64,000 nucleotides of DNA from Nonomuraea gerenzanensis (GCF_020215645.1 NZ_CP084058.1:3844001-3908000), one strand, 5' to 3'; counted from the stretch's first letter, positions 35,088-44,259 are shown. A program made the numbers and translations. The notes: generated by a model not told the origin, from the letters alone.

Positions 35088-36959
35088 GTGGCGAGCAAGG
35101 TCACCTCGGCCGTGATGCGTCAAGGGCTCCGGGTCCTTGGGGTGGCCATTCGCACGGAGAAGACGGTGTTCACGCTGGCGGTGCTGGCCAGCGCCGTTTA
35201 CGGCGGCATGACCGTCGCCTCGGCCTGGGCCCTCGGCTGGGCGACCCAGCACGTGGTGCTGACGTCGTTCGCCGACGGTGACGTCAGCGCGGGCGCGCTG
35301 TGGACCGGCACGCTGCTGATCCTCGGCACGGCGCTGCTCAAGGCGCTCGGCGTGGCGGGGCGGCGCATCCTGGCCGGCGTCATGCAGTACCGCATGCAGG
35401 CCCGCTCGCGCCGCGACGTGACCAAGCAGTACCTGCGCCTGCCGCTGTCGTGGCACCACCGGCACCCCACCGGCCAGCTCCTGTCGAACGCCAGCGCCGA
35501 CGCCGAGGCCGCCTGGGCCCCGCTCGCGCCGCTGCCGATGGCCGTGGGCGTGATCGTCATGCTGTTCACCGCGGCCGTCGCGATGTTGTTCACCGACCTC
35601 GTGCTCGCCCTGGTGGGCTTCCTCATCTTCCCGGCCATCGCCGTCCTCAACCTGGTCTACCAGCGCAGGCTCAGCCCCCTGGCCACCCGCGCGCAGCAAC
35701 TGCGCGCCGAGGTCAGCGAGATCGCGCACGAGAGCTTCGACGGCGCGCTCGTCGTCAAGACGCTCGGCCGCGAGGACCTGGAGACCGAGCGGTTCCAGCG
35801 GCGCGCCCACGAGCTGCGTGACGCCAACATCGCCGTCGGGCGGGTGCGCGGGCTGTTCGACCCGATGCTGGAGGCGCTGCCCACGCTCGGCGTGCTCGCC
35901 GTGCTGGCCGTGGGCGCGGCCCGCCTGTCCGCGGGCGCGATCGACGCCGGCGGGCTGGTGCAGGTGGCCTACCTGTTCACGCTGCTCGCCTTCCCCATCA
36001 GGGCACTGGGCTGGGTGCTGGCCGAGCTGCCGCGCAGCGTCGTCGGCTGGCAGCGGGTGCAGGCCGTGCTGGACGCGACCGGCTCCATGGAGTACGGCGC
36101 CACCTCCGTGAGCTCGACGGCCCCGGCGAAACTGGCGGTCGAGGACGTCTCCTACGCCTACGGCGAGGCCGAGGTGCTGCACGACGTCACCTTCGAGGTG
36201 CCCGCGGGCCGCACCGTCGCCCTCGTCGGGCCCACCGGCTCGGGCAAGTCCACGCTCGTGCAGCTCCTGGCCCGCCTGGTGGACCCCGCGTCGGGCCGGG
36301 TGCTGCTCGACGACGTGGACCTGCGCGAGCTGCCCTACGGCGGCGTGGCGGCGTCGGTCGCCCTGGTGCCGCAGCAGACGTTCCTGTTCGACGACACCGT
36401 GCGCGGCAACGTCGCGCTCGGCGGCGGTGCCCCCGACGAGGCCCCCGACGAGGCCCCCGACGAGGCCCCCGACAAGGCCCCCGATGAGGTCTCCGACGAG
36501 GACGTGTGGGCGGCCCTGCGGCTGGCCCAGGCCGACGGCTTCGTCGGCCGCCTGCCCGACGGCCTCGACACCCGCGTCGGCGAGCGCGGCGCCTCCCTGT
36601 CGGGCGGCCAGCGCCAGCGCCTGGCCCTGGCCCGCGCGGTCGTGCGCCGCCCCCGCCTGCTCGTCCTCGACGACGCCACCTCCAGCGTGGACCCGCAGGT
36701 CGAGGCCAAGATCCTGCACGGGCTGCGCGACGCCGCGGAAGCCTCGACCGTGGTGGTCGTCGCCTACCGCATGGCCACCATCGCGCTGGCCGACGAGGTC
36801 GTCTACCTGGACAAGGGGCGCGTCGTGGACCGGGGGCCGCACGAGGAGCTGATCGAGCGCTGCGCCGGCTACCGCAACCTGGTGACCGCGTACGAGCGGG
36901 AAGAGGCCGAGCGCGCGGCCATCGAAGTGGAAGAAGCGGTCGAAGAGGTGCAGGCATGA
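35088..36959 (+). CDS. ABC exporter half-transporter with degenerate ATP site (heterodimer subunit 1)
   Basis: 623 aa. An N-terminal six-helix exporter domain (about 1-320) and a nucleotide-binding domain. Walker A GPTGSGKST and signature LSGGQ are intact. The Walker B region reads LLVLDDATSSVD, with Asp for the catalytic Glu, and the H-loop reads VVAYRMAT, with Tyr for His. This subunit therefore contributes the Walker A/B half of the non-hydrolytic site. Just after the Q-loop is a 20-residue Pro-Asp-Glu-Ala repeat (five 12-bp units). GTG start; AGAGGAAA upstream. Its stop overlaps the partner gene (ATGA). Confidence 0.92.
   Translation: MASKVTSAVMRQGLRVLGVAIRTEKTVFTLAVLASAVYGGMTVASAWALGWATQHVVLTSFADGDVSAGALWTGTLLILGTALLKALGVAGRRILAGVMQYRMQARSRRDVTKQYLRLPLSWHHRHPTGQLLSNASADAEAAWAPLAPLPMAVGVIVMLFTAAVAMLFTDLVLALVGFLIFPAIAVLNLVYQRRLSPLATRAQQLRAEVSEIAHESFDGALVVKTLGREDLETERFQRRAHELRDANIAVGRVRGLFDPMLEALPTLGVLAVLAVGAARLSAGAIDAGGLVQVAYLFTLLAFPIRALGWVLAELPRSVVGWQRVQAVLDATGSMEYGATSVSSTAPAKLAVEDVSYAYGEAEVLHDVTFEVPAGRTVALVGPTGSGKSTLVQLLARLVDPASGRVLLDDVDLRELPYGGVAASVALVPQQTFLFDDTVRGNVALGGGAPDEAPDEAPDEAPDKAPDEVSDEDVWAALRLAQADGFVGRLPDGLDTRVGERGASLSGGQRQRLALARAVVRRPRLLVLDDATSSVDPQVEAKILHGLRDAAEASTVVVVAYRMATIALADEVVYLDKGRVVDRGPHEELIERCAGYRNLVTAYEREEAERAAIEVEEAVEEVQA
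36429..36488 (+). repeat. 12-bp tandem repeat, five units, in the ABC ATPase domain
   Basis: Five units of gcccccgacgag with two substitutions in the last two. They encode Ala-Pro-Asp-Glu tetrapeptides inserted between the Q-loop and the signature motif. Confidence 0.95.
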
Positions 36960-38737
36960 CGGCGCAGAACATCCGGCGCGACTCGGAGCGTTCCGCGCTG
37001 GCCACGGTCCGGCAGGGCCTCTCACTCACCCCCGAGTTCCGCAAGGGCCTGATGGGGACGCTGGCGCTGGCCGTCATCGCCACCATCGGGAAGATCATCG
37101 TGCCGATCGCGGTCCAGCAGACGATCGACACCGGGCTCAAGGGCGGCAAGCCCGACATCTCTTACATCACCAGTGCTGTGGTGATCTGCGCGGCGGCGGT
37201 CGTGCTGACCGCTCTGGCGGGCTACGTCATGAACGTCCGCCTCTACAAGGCCACCGAGTCCTCGCTGGCCACCCTGCGCGTGCGCGGCTTCCGCCACGTG
37301 CACGACCTGTCGGTGCTCACCCAGAACACCGAGCGCCGCGGCGCCCTGGTCTCCCGCGTCACCAACGACATCGACCAGATCAGCAACTTCATGCAGTGGG
37401 GCGGGCTGATGATCATCGTGGCGCTCGGGCAGCTGCTCGTGGCCACGGTCCTGATGTTCGTCTACTCCTGGCAGCTCACCCTGCTGGTGTGGGTCTGCTT
37501 CATCCCGCTGATGATCGCCCTGCCGCGCTTCCAGCGGCTGCTGTCGCGCGCGTACACGATCGTCCGCGAGCGCACCGGCGACATGCTGGCCGCCGTCAGC
37601 GAGTCCGTCGTCGGCGCCACCGTCATCCGCGCGTACGCCTCCGAGCAGCGCACCGCCGAGCGGATCGACGCCGCCGTCAACGCCAACAGGAAGGCCCAGA
37701 CCAGGGCGCAGACCATCGTCGGCTTCGTCTTCCCGCTGACCGAGATCGTGGCCGCCGTCGCCATCGCCGGCATCGTGCTGCTCGGCGTGCGGCTGGGCCT
37801 GTCGGGCGACATCACGCAGGGGCGGCTGGTGGCGTTCCTCTTCCTCGTCACGCTGTTCGTCTCGCCGCTGCAGACCGCCACCGAGGTGCTCAACGAGGCG
37901 CAGAACGCCGTCGCCGGCTGGCGCCGCATCCTCGGCGTCCTCGACACCCCGCCGGACGTGGCCGACCCCGGCGAGGCGGGTGTGGAGCTGCCCCGCGGGC
38001 CCATCGAGGTCGCCTTCGAGGGCGTGCACTTCTCCTACCCCGGAGGCGCGCCCGTGCTGCGCGAGGTCACGGTGGACATCCCGCCCCGCTCCCGCGTCGC
38101 CGTCGTGGGGGAGACCGGCTCGGGCAAGACCACGTTCGCCAAGCTGCTGACCAGGCTGATGGACCCCGGCTCAGGACGTGTCACCGTCGACGGCCACGAT
38201 CTGCGCCACGTGCGCTTCTCTTCGCTGCGCGAGCGGATCGTCATGGTCCCGCAGGACGGCTTCCTGTTCGACGGCACCCTGGCCGACAACATCCGCTACG
38301 GCAAGCCGGGGGCCACCGACGAGGAGATCGCGCTGGCGATGACCGAGCTGGGCCTGGCCGACTGGCTGGAGGGCCTGCCCGCCGGCCTCGGCACGCCGGT
38401 CGGCCAGCGCGGCGAGTCACTCTCCGCAGGCGAGCGCCAGCTCGTCGCCCTGGCCCGCGCCTACCTCGCCGACCCCGACCTGCTCCTGCTGGACGAGGCC
38501 ACCTCGGCGGTGGACCCGGCCACGGAGGTACGGCTGGCGCGCGCCCTGGAGGGCGTCACCCGGGGCCGCACCGCCGTCTCGATCGCGCACCGCCTGTCCA
38601 CGGCGGAGAACGCCGACGAGGTGCTGGTCTTCGACAGCGGCCGCCTGGTGCAGCGCGGGCCGCACGCGGAGCTGGTCAAGGAGAGCGGGGTGTACGCCGA
38701 CCTGCACGCCTCGTGGATCTCGGCGGCCCGCTCCTGA
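36956..38737 (+). CDS. ABC exporter half-transporter, catalytic ATP site (heterodimer subunit 2)
   Basis: 593 aa. Six-helix exporter domain, then Walker A GETGSGKTT, Walker B LLLLDEATSAVD (Glu present) and an H-loop SIAHRLST (His present). The signature is LSAGE instead of LSGGQ, which pairs with the degenerate half-site of subunit 1. Thus the heterodimer has one consensus and one degenerate site, as in TM287/288-type exporters. Substrate unknown; drugs or lipids are usual for the family. Confidence 0.93.
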   Translation: MTAQNIRRDSERSALATVRQGLSLTPEFRKGLMGTLALAVIATIGKIIVPIAVQQTIDTGLKGGKPDISYITSAVVICAAAVVLTALAGYVMNVRLYKATESSLATLRVRGFRHVHDLSVLTQNTERRGALVSRVTNDIDQISNFMQWGGLMIIVALGQLLVATVLMFVYSWQLTLLVWVCFIPLMIALPRFQRLLSRAYTIVRERTGDMLAAVSESVVGATVIRAYASEQRTAERIDAAVNANRKAQTRAQTIVGFVFPLTEIVAAVAIAGIVLLGVRLGLSGDITQGRLVAFLFLVTLFVSPLQTATEVLNEAQNAVAGWRRILGVLDTPPDVADPGEAGVELPRGPIEVAFEGVHFSYPGGAPVLREVTVDIPPRSRVAVVGETGSGKTTFAKLLTRLMDPGSGRVTVDGHDLRHVRFSSLRERIVMVPQDGFLFDGTLADNIRYGKPGATDEEIALAMTELGLADWLEGLPAGLGTPVGQRGESLSAGERQLVALARAYLADPDLLLLDEATSAVDPATEVRLARALEGVTRGRTAVSIAHRLSTAENADEVLVFDSGRLVQRGPHAELVKESGVYADLHASWISAARS

Positions 38738-38747
38738 CCCGCCTCGA

Positions 38748-39137
38748 TCAGCCCCGCACGGCCGCGAACGTCACGGTCGTGCCCGCCGGCCCGGACACGA
38801 TCGTGATGTGGTCGCACAACATGCTGGTCAGCCACAACCCCCGCCCGCGGAAGTCGAACCCCGCGGGCGGCCGCATGTCACCCATCCACCCGGCGGGCAG
38901 CCCCGGCCCCTCGTCGCTGACCTCGCACCACAACCACTCGCCCTGCGACCACAGCCGCAGCCGTCCGTGCCCGCCGCCGTGCAGCACCACGTTCGTGGTG
39001 ATCTCGTTGACCGCCAGCACGAAGTCCTCCAGCCGCCTGCCGGTGAGCCCCTCGTACCTGGCGTGCTCGGTTACGGCCCTGCGCAGGAACGTGATGCGGC
39101 CCCGGGCGAAGGCCGTGCAGAGCACCTGTCTACCCAT
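38748..39137 (-). CDS. RsbW-like anti-sigma factor / HATPase kinase
   Basis: 129 aa GHKL ATPase. N-box AVNEITTNVVLHGGG, G1 DEGPGLP and G2 GRGLWLTSMLCD are all present. Such proteins bind or phosphorylate STAS partners and sequester sigma factors. The ATG overlaps the stop of the MEDS-STAS gene by 8 bp. No sigma factor gene is adjacent. Confidence 0.88.
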   Translation of the reverse strand: MGRQVLCTAFARGRITFLRRAVTEHARYEGLTGRRLEDFVLAVNEITTNVVLHGGGHGRLRLWSQGEWLWCEVSDEGPGLPAGWMGDMRPPAGFDFRGRGLWLTSMLCDHITIVSGPAGTTVTFAAVRG

Positions 39138-39960
39138 CGCCCACCCGGCGCACGACGACGTACTCGTCCGCGCTGATCAGCCGCAGCACCCGCGCCATGG
39201 AGTCGCGGCACACCACCACGGTGGAGCCGCGCGGCCTGGCCATCGCCGTGACGGTGAGGAGCTGCGCCGAGCCCGCGTCGATGAAGTCCAGCCCGGACGC
39301 GTCGATCACGATCTCGCCCGGCTCCTTCTCCAGCGGCGCCAGCAGCGAGGCGAACGCCGGCCGGTTCGTCAGGTCGACGTCCCCCCACACCCGCAGCCCG
39401 GAGCCGGTGCCGGCGAAGCGCAGCAGCGCCTGCTCAGGCGAGATCGGATGCACGGAGGCGGCCCGGTCGATGGCGTCGCGGGGGAAGAGCCGGCGGTCGT
39501 ACTGGCACACGGCCGCCAGCCACCGCTCGCCGAACACCTCGTTGGCCGCCGCCTCGAACGCCGCCTGCTCCGTCGCGTCGCCCGCTCCCCAGGAGGCGTC
39601 CACCAGCGCGTACACGCCGTGCTGGCCGTGCTTGCCGGCCCGCGCGCGGGCGTCGGCCAGCCCGGTGTACATGCGGTCGAGGTCGAGCCGGCCGTCGGTG
39701 AAGTGCGTGTCGATCGACCGCAGGATCTCGATCTGCCCGGCGGACACCGCGTCGGCGAACCCCGGCACCAGCGGCGCCAGCCACCCGCGCGTCCGCTCCG
39801 GACTGTCGGCATGTGTGATGATCACCACCTTGGTACGGCGGCGCAGGCCGTTCCTCGTGAACAGCCCCGCAGCCGTCATCCGCTCCCGCTCGCCCTCGAA
39901 CGGCAGGCACACATGATCACCGAGGTCGGGATCGAGCACGGAGCCCGCGACGTGCACCAC
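39130..39960 (-). CDS. MEDS-STAS protein (sensor plus anti-anti-sigma domain)
   Basis: 276 aa. The N-terminal ~180 residues match the MEDS (DcmR sensory) domain: DHVCLPFEGERER and a P-loop-like AAA/RecA-derived core. A STAS domain occupies ~185-276. At the usual phospho-acceptor position of STAS (D-S/T-x-G) the sequence is FIDAGSAQLL, so the Ser/Thr is Ala. GTG start with GGAGG 6 bases upstream; coupled to the HATPase gene. Likely a switch controlled by ligand or protein binding rather than phosphorylation. Confidence 0.85.
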   Translation of the reverse strand: MVHVAGSVLDPDLGDHVCLPFEGERERMTAAGLFTRNGLRRRTKVVIITHADSPERTRGWLAPLVPGFADAVSAGQIEILRSIDTHFTDGRLDLDRMYTGLADARARAGKHGQHGVYALVDASWGAGDATEQAAFEAAANEVFGERWLAAVCQYDRRLFPRDAIDRAASVHPISPEQALLRFAGTGSGLRVWGDVDLTNRPAFASLLAPLEKEPGEIVIDASGLDFIDAGSAQLLTVTAMARPRGSTVVVCRDSMARVLRLISADEYVVVRRVGDG

Positions 39961-40097
39961 GATGGTCCTCCCCCTAGCACGCGTCGGGAAGAAAGTACCC
40001 CGATCCCTGCCATCACGTAGCGCATTCTCGGCAAAACCCGCTGTGACGCGCCGCAGACAGGTGTACCTTTTCGGCGGGGCCGCCCGCGGGAGGGGTC

Positions 40098-40448
40098 GTG
40101 AGGAGCATGGGCGTGGATGTGCTGGAGATGTCGCGACGCCGACACGGCGAGCTCGTGGTGGTCAGCCTGGCCGGGGAGATGGACGTGGACAACGTCTCCG
40201 AGGTCCGCAAGTGCCTCAACGAGGCGGCCGCCGCGCCGGAGCCGCGGCTGGTGGTCGATCTGAGCGCGCTCACCTTCATCGACACCACCGGGCTGGGGGT
40301 GCTGGTGCGGATGCTGGCGTCGCTGCGCGACCGCAACGGCACCATGGCGCTGGTGGCGCCCGACGGGCAGGTGCTGCGGCGGCTGCGGCGGACGAACCTG
40401 GCGCCGCTGTTCCCCATCTACGACACGTTGTCGCAGGCACTCGCCTGA
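40098..40448 (+). CDS. STAS-domain anti-anti-sigma factor
   Basis: 116 aa, a single STAS domain. LVVVSLAGEMDVDNV and FIDTTGLGVLVRM are typical; the Thr after FID is a candidate phospho-acceptor. Divergent from the MEDS-STAS/HATPase pair, completing a partner-switching set. Start uncertain: GTG at 40098 after GGGAGGGG, ATG at 40107 or GTG at 40113. Confidence 0.88.
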   Translation: MRSMGVDVLEMSRRRHGELVVVSLAGEMDVDNVSEVRKCLNEAAAAPEPRLVVDLSALTFIDTTGLGVLVRMLASLRDRNGTMALVAPDGQVLRRLRRTNLAPLFPIYDTLSQALA

Positions 40449-40481
40449 GGGGCGCCGGGGCGGGCTGGTTGAATGGGACAC

Positions 40482-40829
40482 ATGTCCCTTGACCCCAAGA
40501 TCGCCGCGAGACTCAAGCGCAACGCCGACGGCCTGGTCCCCGCGATCGCCCAGCAGTACGACACCGGCGAGGTCCTCATGCTCGCCTGGATGAACGACGA
40601 GGCGCTGCACCGGACCCTGACCACCGGCAGGGCCACCTACTGGTCGCGCAGCCGCCAGGAGTTCTGGGTCAAGGGCGACACCTCCGGCCATGTCCAGCAC
40701 GTCAAGGCGGTGGCGCTCGACTGCGACGGCGACACGATCCTGGTGAAGGTGGACCAGGAGGGCGCCGCCTGCCACACGGGCGACCGCACCTGCTTCGACG
40801 CCGACCAGCTCGAGATCGCGCTCGGCTAG
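40482..40829 (+). CDS. hisI: Phosphoribosyl-AMP cyclohydrolase
   Basis: 115 aa. Zn/Mg ligands in LDCDGD and [11 protein letters not shown], and the [21 protein letters not shown] block. Converts PR-AMP to ProFAR precursor. Separate from the hisE pyrophosphohydrolase, as usual in actinobacteria. Lies 8 kb from hisF. ATG at 40482 chosen; TTGAAT 7 bases upstream could be a leaderless -10. Confidence 0.95.
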   Translation: MSLDPKIAARLKRNADGLVPAIAQQYDTGEVLMLAWMNDEALHRTLTTGRATYWSRSRQEFWVKGDTSGHVQHVKAVALDCDGDTILVKVDQEGAACHTGDRTCFDADQLEIALG

Positions 40830-40838
40830 GCGGCGGGC

Positions 40839-41426
40839 GTGCACAGGGAGTTGTGGGTGTGGGTGGCGGCGACCGCGCTCGGCTGCCTGGCGGTGCTCGT
40901 CGCCGCAGGGCAGGGCTGGGCGACGGTGCTGCAGGGGGCCGAGGTGGAGGCGCCCACCGGCGGCGACCTCGCCCCCGCGCTGACGCCCGTGGCGCTGGCC
41001 GGGCTGGCCGGGGTGGTGGCGGTGCTGGCCACCAAGGGGCTGGGGCGGCGGCTCGTGGGCGCGTTGCTGGCGCTGTGCGGCGCCGGCGCGGCGGCGGCCA
41101 CCTGGACGGCGCTGAGCGGCGACCACGTGGCCACCTGGCTGCGCGAGCAGAACGTGTTGCGGGGCGCCGCCGAGGTCCCCTGGGAGGCCGCGCCGCTGTG
41201 GCCGGTGGTCGCGGCGGCGGGCGCGGTGCTGATGGTGGCGGGCGGCGTCGTGGCGATCGTGCGCGGCGGCAGGTGGGCGGGGATGTCCGCCCGGTACGAC
41301 CGCGGGGCCGGCGCGGGCAGCGCTGCGGGCACGGGCGCGGGCTCCGAGGCGAAGGCGCAGGTGAGTGACGACAGGGCGCTCTGGGACGCGCTCGACAGGG
41401 GAGACGACCCGACGGATTCCCGCTGA
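40839..41426 (+). CDS. Trp-biosynthesis-associated membrane protein
   Basis: 195 aa with four hydrophobic segments; WVWVAATALGCLAVLVAAGQGW near the start and the ALxPVALAGLAGVVAVLATKGLGRRLVGALL pattern fit the TIGR02234/Trp_oprn_chp family. The C-terminal tail is polar, ending WDALDRGDDPTDSR. Function unknown, but the family is found beside trp genes across actinobacteria. It follows hisI by only 9 bp; trpE, which lies in this interval in Streptomyces, is absent. Confidence 0.85.
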   Translation: MHRELWVWVAATALGCLAVLVAAGQGWATVLQGAEVEAPTGGDLAPALTPVALAGLAGVVAVLATKGLGRRLVGALLALCGAGAAAATWTALSGDHVATWLREQNVLRGAAEVPWEAAPLWPVVAAAGAVLMVAGGVVAIVRGGRWAGMSARYDRGAGAGSAAGTGAGSEAKAQVSDDRALWDALDRGDDPTDSR

Positions 41427-41534
41427 AATCAGGCGCTGTCGAATCCTCCACTGTTCTGAACCATTGTCTGCTTGGCAAACGTTTCCTCAATAAGCTGCCG
41501 TTGCAACTCGCCACGAACAATGAGGAGCCAGCTC

Positions 41535-42107
41535 ATGACCTACGGGGATCAGGGCGCCAACGGCGGCTACGGGCAGCAGCCGCAGAGCGGGGGAGGCTAC
41601 GGTCAGCAGCCCCCCGGTTATGGCGGCGGTTACGGGCAGCAGCCGCAGAGCGGGGGCGGCGGCTATGGTCAGCAGCCGCCGGGCTACGGCCAGCAGCCGC
41701 CGAGCTACGGCGGCGGCTACGGTCAGCAGCCGAACAGCCAGCAGAACCTCGGCTACGGCCAGCTGCCGCCGAGCGGCGGCTTCGGCTACGGCCAGCAGCC
41801 GCCCCCCGGCTACTACCCGCCGCCCCAGCCGCGCTCCACCAACGGCATGGCGGTGGCCTCGCTCGTGCTGGGCATCATCGGCCTGGTCTTCTGCGGCCTG
41901 ACGAGCATCCCGGGCGTGATCCTCGGGCACATCGCCCTCAACCGGATCAAGAAGACGGGCGAGGAAGGCTCGGGCATGGCGGTGGGCGGCCTCGTCACCT
42001 CCTACATCACGGTCGTGATCTGGGTGTTGTGCTGGCTGTTCTTCGGCGGGTTCTTCCTATGGATGCTGGGTCTGTCGGCCGCCGCCTCGTCCTCCTACGA
42101 TTACTGA
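41535..42107 (+). CDS. DUF4190-type membrane protein with Gly-Tyr-Gln-Pro repeat tail
   Basis: 190 aa. The N-terminal ~100 residues are imperfect repeats of GGGYGQQP(P/Q). Two hydrophobic segments follow with the DUF4190 pattern ([39 protein letters not shown]). ATG with GAGGAG upstream. The tail is probably disordered. Related in architecture to the next gene. Function unknown. Confidence 0.85.
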   Translation: MTYGDQGANGGYGQQPQSGGGYGQQPPGYGGGYGQQPQSGGGGYGQQPPGYGQQPPSYGGGYGQQPNSQQNLGYGQLPPSGGFGYGQQPPPGYYPPPQPRSTNGMAVASLVLGIIGLVFCGLTSIPGVILGHIALNRIKKTGEEGSGMAVGGLVTSYITVVIWVLCWLFFGGFFLWMLGLSAAASSSYDY

Positions 42108-42183
42108 CTCGCGGGTAACCTGCCGATCGCGTAGCCGGGCCGTGACGACCTGCTTGCGGTCCGATTACGAATTGTCCGCAAAA

Positions 42184-42197
42184 TGGACGTTCGTCCA
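42184..42197. promoter_or_regulatory. Inverted repeat upstream of the dispanin-like gene
   Basis: TGGACG-TT-CGTCCA, 6-bp perfect arms, about 20 bases upstream of a -10-like TAGGCT (about 42219). Located where a repressor or activator could act. Confidence 0.3.
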
Positions 42198-42271
42198 CGT
42201 GAAAGATGCATTATCGCTAGGCTGCCGCGCGCAACTCGAACTCAAAGATGACGACATGAGGGGTCTCGAGC

Positions 42272-42811
42272 ATGAGTTACGGTAACCAGGGCGACGGCGG
42301 CTACGGTCAGCAGCCGCCGAGCGGCGGTGGCTACGGCGGTGGCTACGGGCAGCAGCCCCCGTCCGGTGGCGGTTACGGGCAGCAGCCCCCGTCCGGTGGT
42401 GGCTACGGGCAGCAGCCGCCGAGCGGTGGCGGTTACGGGCAGCAGCCGCCGTCCGGTGGCGGTTACGGCGGTGGCTACGGCCAGCAGCCGCCGTCCGGTG
42501 GTGGCTACGGTGGCGGTTACGGCGGCGGCCCCGGGGGCAACCCGCCGGACAACCAGCTCGTCCCGGCCATCCTCACCACCCTGTTCTGCTGCCTCCCGCT
42601 GGGCATCGTGGCGATCGTGAAGTCGTCGCAGGTGAACCAGAAGTGGCAGATCGGCGACTTCGCCGGCGCCCAGCAGGCGGCCGAAGAGGCCAAGACGTGG
42701 TGGAAGCGCAGCCTGATCATCGGTGCCATCGGCATCGGTCTGCTCATCATCGCCTACGTCCTGTTCTTCGTGATCCTGGCCGCCAGCGTGTCCACGACGT
42801 ACTCGTACTAG
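42272..42811 (+). CDS. CD225/dispanin-family membrane protein with Gly-Tyr-Gln-Pro repeats
   Basis: 179 aa. Residues ~5-88 are tandem copies of [10 protein letters not shown], encoded by near-identical 24/30-bp DNA units (about 42300-42520). The C-terminal part matches CD225: PAILTTLFCCLPLGIVAIV, GDFAGAQQAAEEAKTWWKRS and a second helix. Dispanins are membrane-remodelling proteins in eukaryotes (IFITM); bacterial roles are mostly unknown. ATG after GAGGGG. Confidence 0.88.
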   Translation: MSYGNQGDGGYGQQPPSGGGYGGGYGQQPPSGGGYGQQPPSGGGYGQQPPSGGGYGQQPPSGGGYGGGYGQQPPSGGGYGGGYGGGPGGNPPDNQLVPAILTTLFCCLPLGIVAIVKSSQVNQKWQIGDFAGAQQAAEEAKTWWKRSLIIGAIGIGLLIIAYVLFFVILAASVSTTYSY

Positions 42812-42843
42812 GCCGCATCACGAGCGGCACGCAGCGGAAGGCG

Positions 42844-42849
42844 GATACT
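42844..42849 (+). promoter_or_regulatory. Candidate -10 (GATACT) of a leaderless DUF2752 transcript
   Basis: GATACT ends 6 bases before the ATG at 42856; weaker match than the TAG-type elements of this window. Confidence 0.3.
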
Positions 42850-42855
42850 GGAGTC

Positions 42856-43287
42856 ATGAGCCTCGCAACAACCGGGCGGCACGGGACACAGCGTCTCAAG
42901 GGCCTGCTCGCGCCACTCGGTGTTGCGGCCGCCACCGGCGCGGTGTTCGCGTTCGTCGGCGCGGTGGACCCCAACGAACCGGGCCACTATCCGACGTGCC
43001 CGTTCCTGTGGATCACCGGTCTCTACTGCCCGGGTTGCGGCACGCTGCGCAGCATCCACGCGCTGGCCCACCTCGACCCGGTCGCCGCCCTCGGCCTCAA
43101 CCCCCTCGCCGTCGCCATGGTTCCGTTCCTGGTGTTCTGGTGGGGCCGATGGGTGGTCCGGGCGTGGCAGGGGCGGCCCAGGCGCACCACGCTGGCACAT
43201 CCGGCGTGGCTGTGGGCCTTCCTCGCGATCGTCATGGTCTACTGGGTCGTCCGTAATCTGCCTTTCGGAGCGTTCCTGGCCCCTTGA
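42856..43287 (+). CDS. DUF2752 membrane protein
   Basis: 143 aa, three hydrophobic segments. The CPFLWITGLYCPGCGTLRSIHAL stretch with Cys-Pro-Gly-Cys-Gly is the DUF2752 signature. Function unknown. GATACT 6 bases upstream of the ATG suggests a leaderless message. Third consecutive small membrane protein between the Trp-associated membrane gene and trpC. Confidence 0.85.
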   Translation: MSLATTGRHGTQRLKGLLAPLGVAAATGAVFAFVGAVDPNEPGHYPTCPFLWITGLYCPGCGTLRSIHALAHLDPVAALGLNPLAVAMVPFLVFWWGRWVVRAWQGRPRRTTLAHPAWLWAFLAIVMVYWVVRNLPFGAFLAP

Positions 43288-43419
43288 CCCGGCGTCCACA
43301 TGGGGACCGGTGGTGAGGTGACCCCGTAGGGGCCGATACCATCGCAGGACAAGGCGAAGAGCGGACGCGACGCGAACTCTCCGCCACCCCCAGAAGCCGA
43401 CCGGAGGGACCTCAAGCGC

Positions 43420-44259
43420 GTGAGTGAGCGGACGGAAGGGCCGAGTGTCCTCGACGACATCCTCGACGGGGTGCGCGCCGACCTCGCCGCACGTCAGCAG
43501 GCCGTGTCGATCGACGAGCTCAAGCAGCGAGCCGAGCGGGCGCACGCGCCCAGGGACGCGATGGCCGCGCTGGGAGGCGACCGGATCTCGGTGATCGCCG
43601 AAGTCAAGCGCTCCAGCCCGTCGAAGGGCGCGCTCGCCGCGATCGCCGACCCGGCGGCGCTGGCGGCCGACTACGAAGCGGGTGGCGCACACGTCATCAG
43701 CGTGCTGACCGAGCGGCGCAAGTTCGGCGGCAGCCTCGACGACCTGGCCGCGGTGCGCGCCCGGGTCGACATCCCGATCCTGCGCAAGGACTTCATCCTC
43801 ACCTCCTACCAGCTCTGGGAGGCCCGCGCCTACGGTGCCGACCTGGCTCTGCTCATGGTCGTCTGCCTGGAGCAGGAGGCGCTGGTGTCGCTCATCGAGC
43901 GGGCCGAGTCGATCGGGCTCACCCCGCTGGTCGAGGTGCACACCGAAGAGGAGCTGCAGCGAGCGGTCGCCGCCGGCGCCCGGGTCATCGGGGTCAACGC
44001 GCGCAATCTGAAGACACTCGAGGTCGACCGCGATGTCTTCGCGAAGATCGCGCCGAAGATCCCCGATAATGTGATCAAGATTGCCGAGTCGGGCGTGCGC
44101 GGCCCGCACGACCTGCTCGCCTACGCGCGGGGCGGCGCCGACGCCGTCCTGGTGGGCGAGAGCCTGGTCACCGGCAAGGACCCGCGCAAGGCAGTGGAGG
44201 CGCTGGTGACCGCCGGCGCTCATCCGTCGACGCGCCCCGACCACTCAGCAGAGGGATAG
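43420..44259 (+). CDS. trpC: Indole-3-glycerol phosphate synthase
   Basis: 279 aa barrel. [13 protein letters not shown] (catalytic Lys), [21 protein letters not shown] and [12 protein letters not shown] are the family blocks. Converts CdRP to indole-glycerol phosphate. GTG start; GGAGG is ~13 bases upstream. No Trp-rich leader peptide is visible in the 130 bp before it. Ends 2 bp before trpB. Confidence 0.96.
   Translation: MSERTEGPSVLDDILDGVRADLAARQQAVSIDELKQRAERAHAPRDAMAALGGDRISVIAEVKRSSPSKGALAAIADPAALAADYEAGGAHVISVLTERRKFGGSLDDLAAVRARVDIPILRKDFILTSYQLWEARAYGADLALLMVVCLEQEALVSLIERAESIGLTPLVEVHTEEELQRAVAAGARVIGVNARNLKTLEVDRDVFAKIAPKIPDNVIKIAESGVRGPHDLLAYARGGADAVLVGESLVTGKDPRKAVEALVTAGAHPSTRPDHSAEG

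Noticed and set aside
43288..43419. Trp leader-peptide attenuator before trpC
   Set aside because: No short ORF with Trp codons and no terminator hairpin with T-tract; only a weak TACCAT -10-like element.
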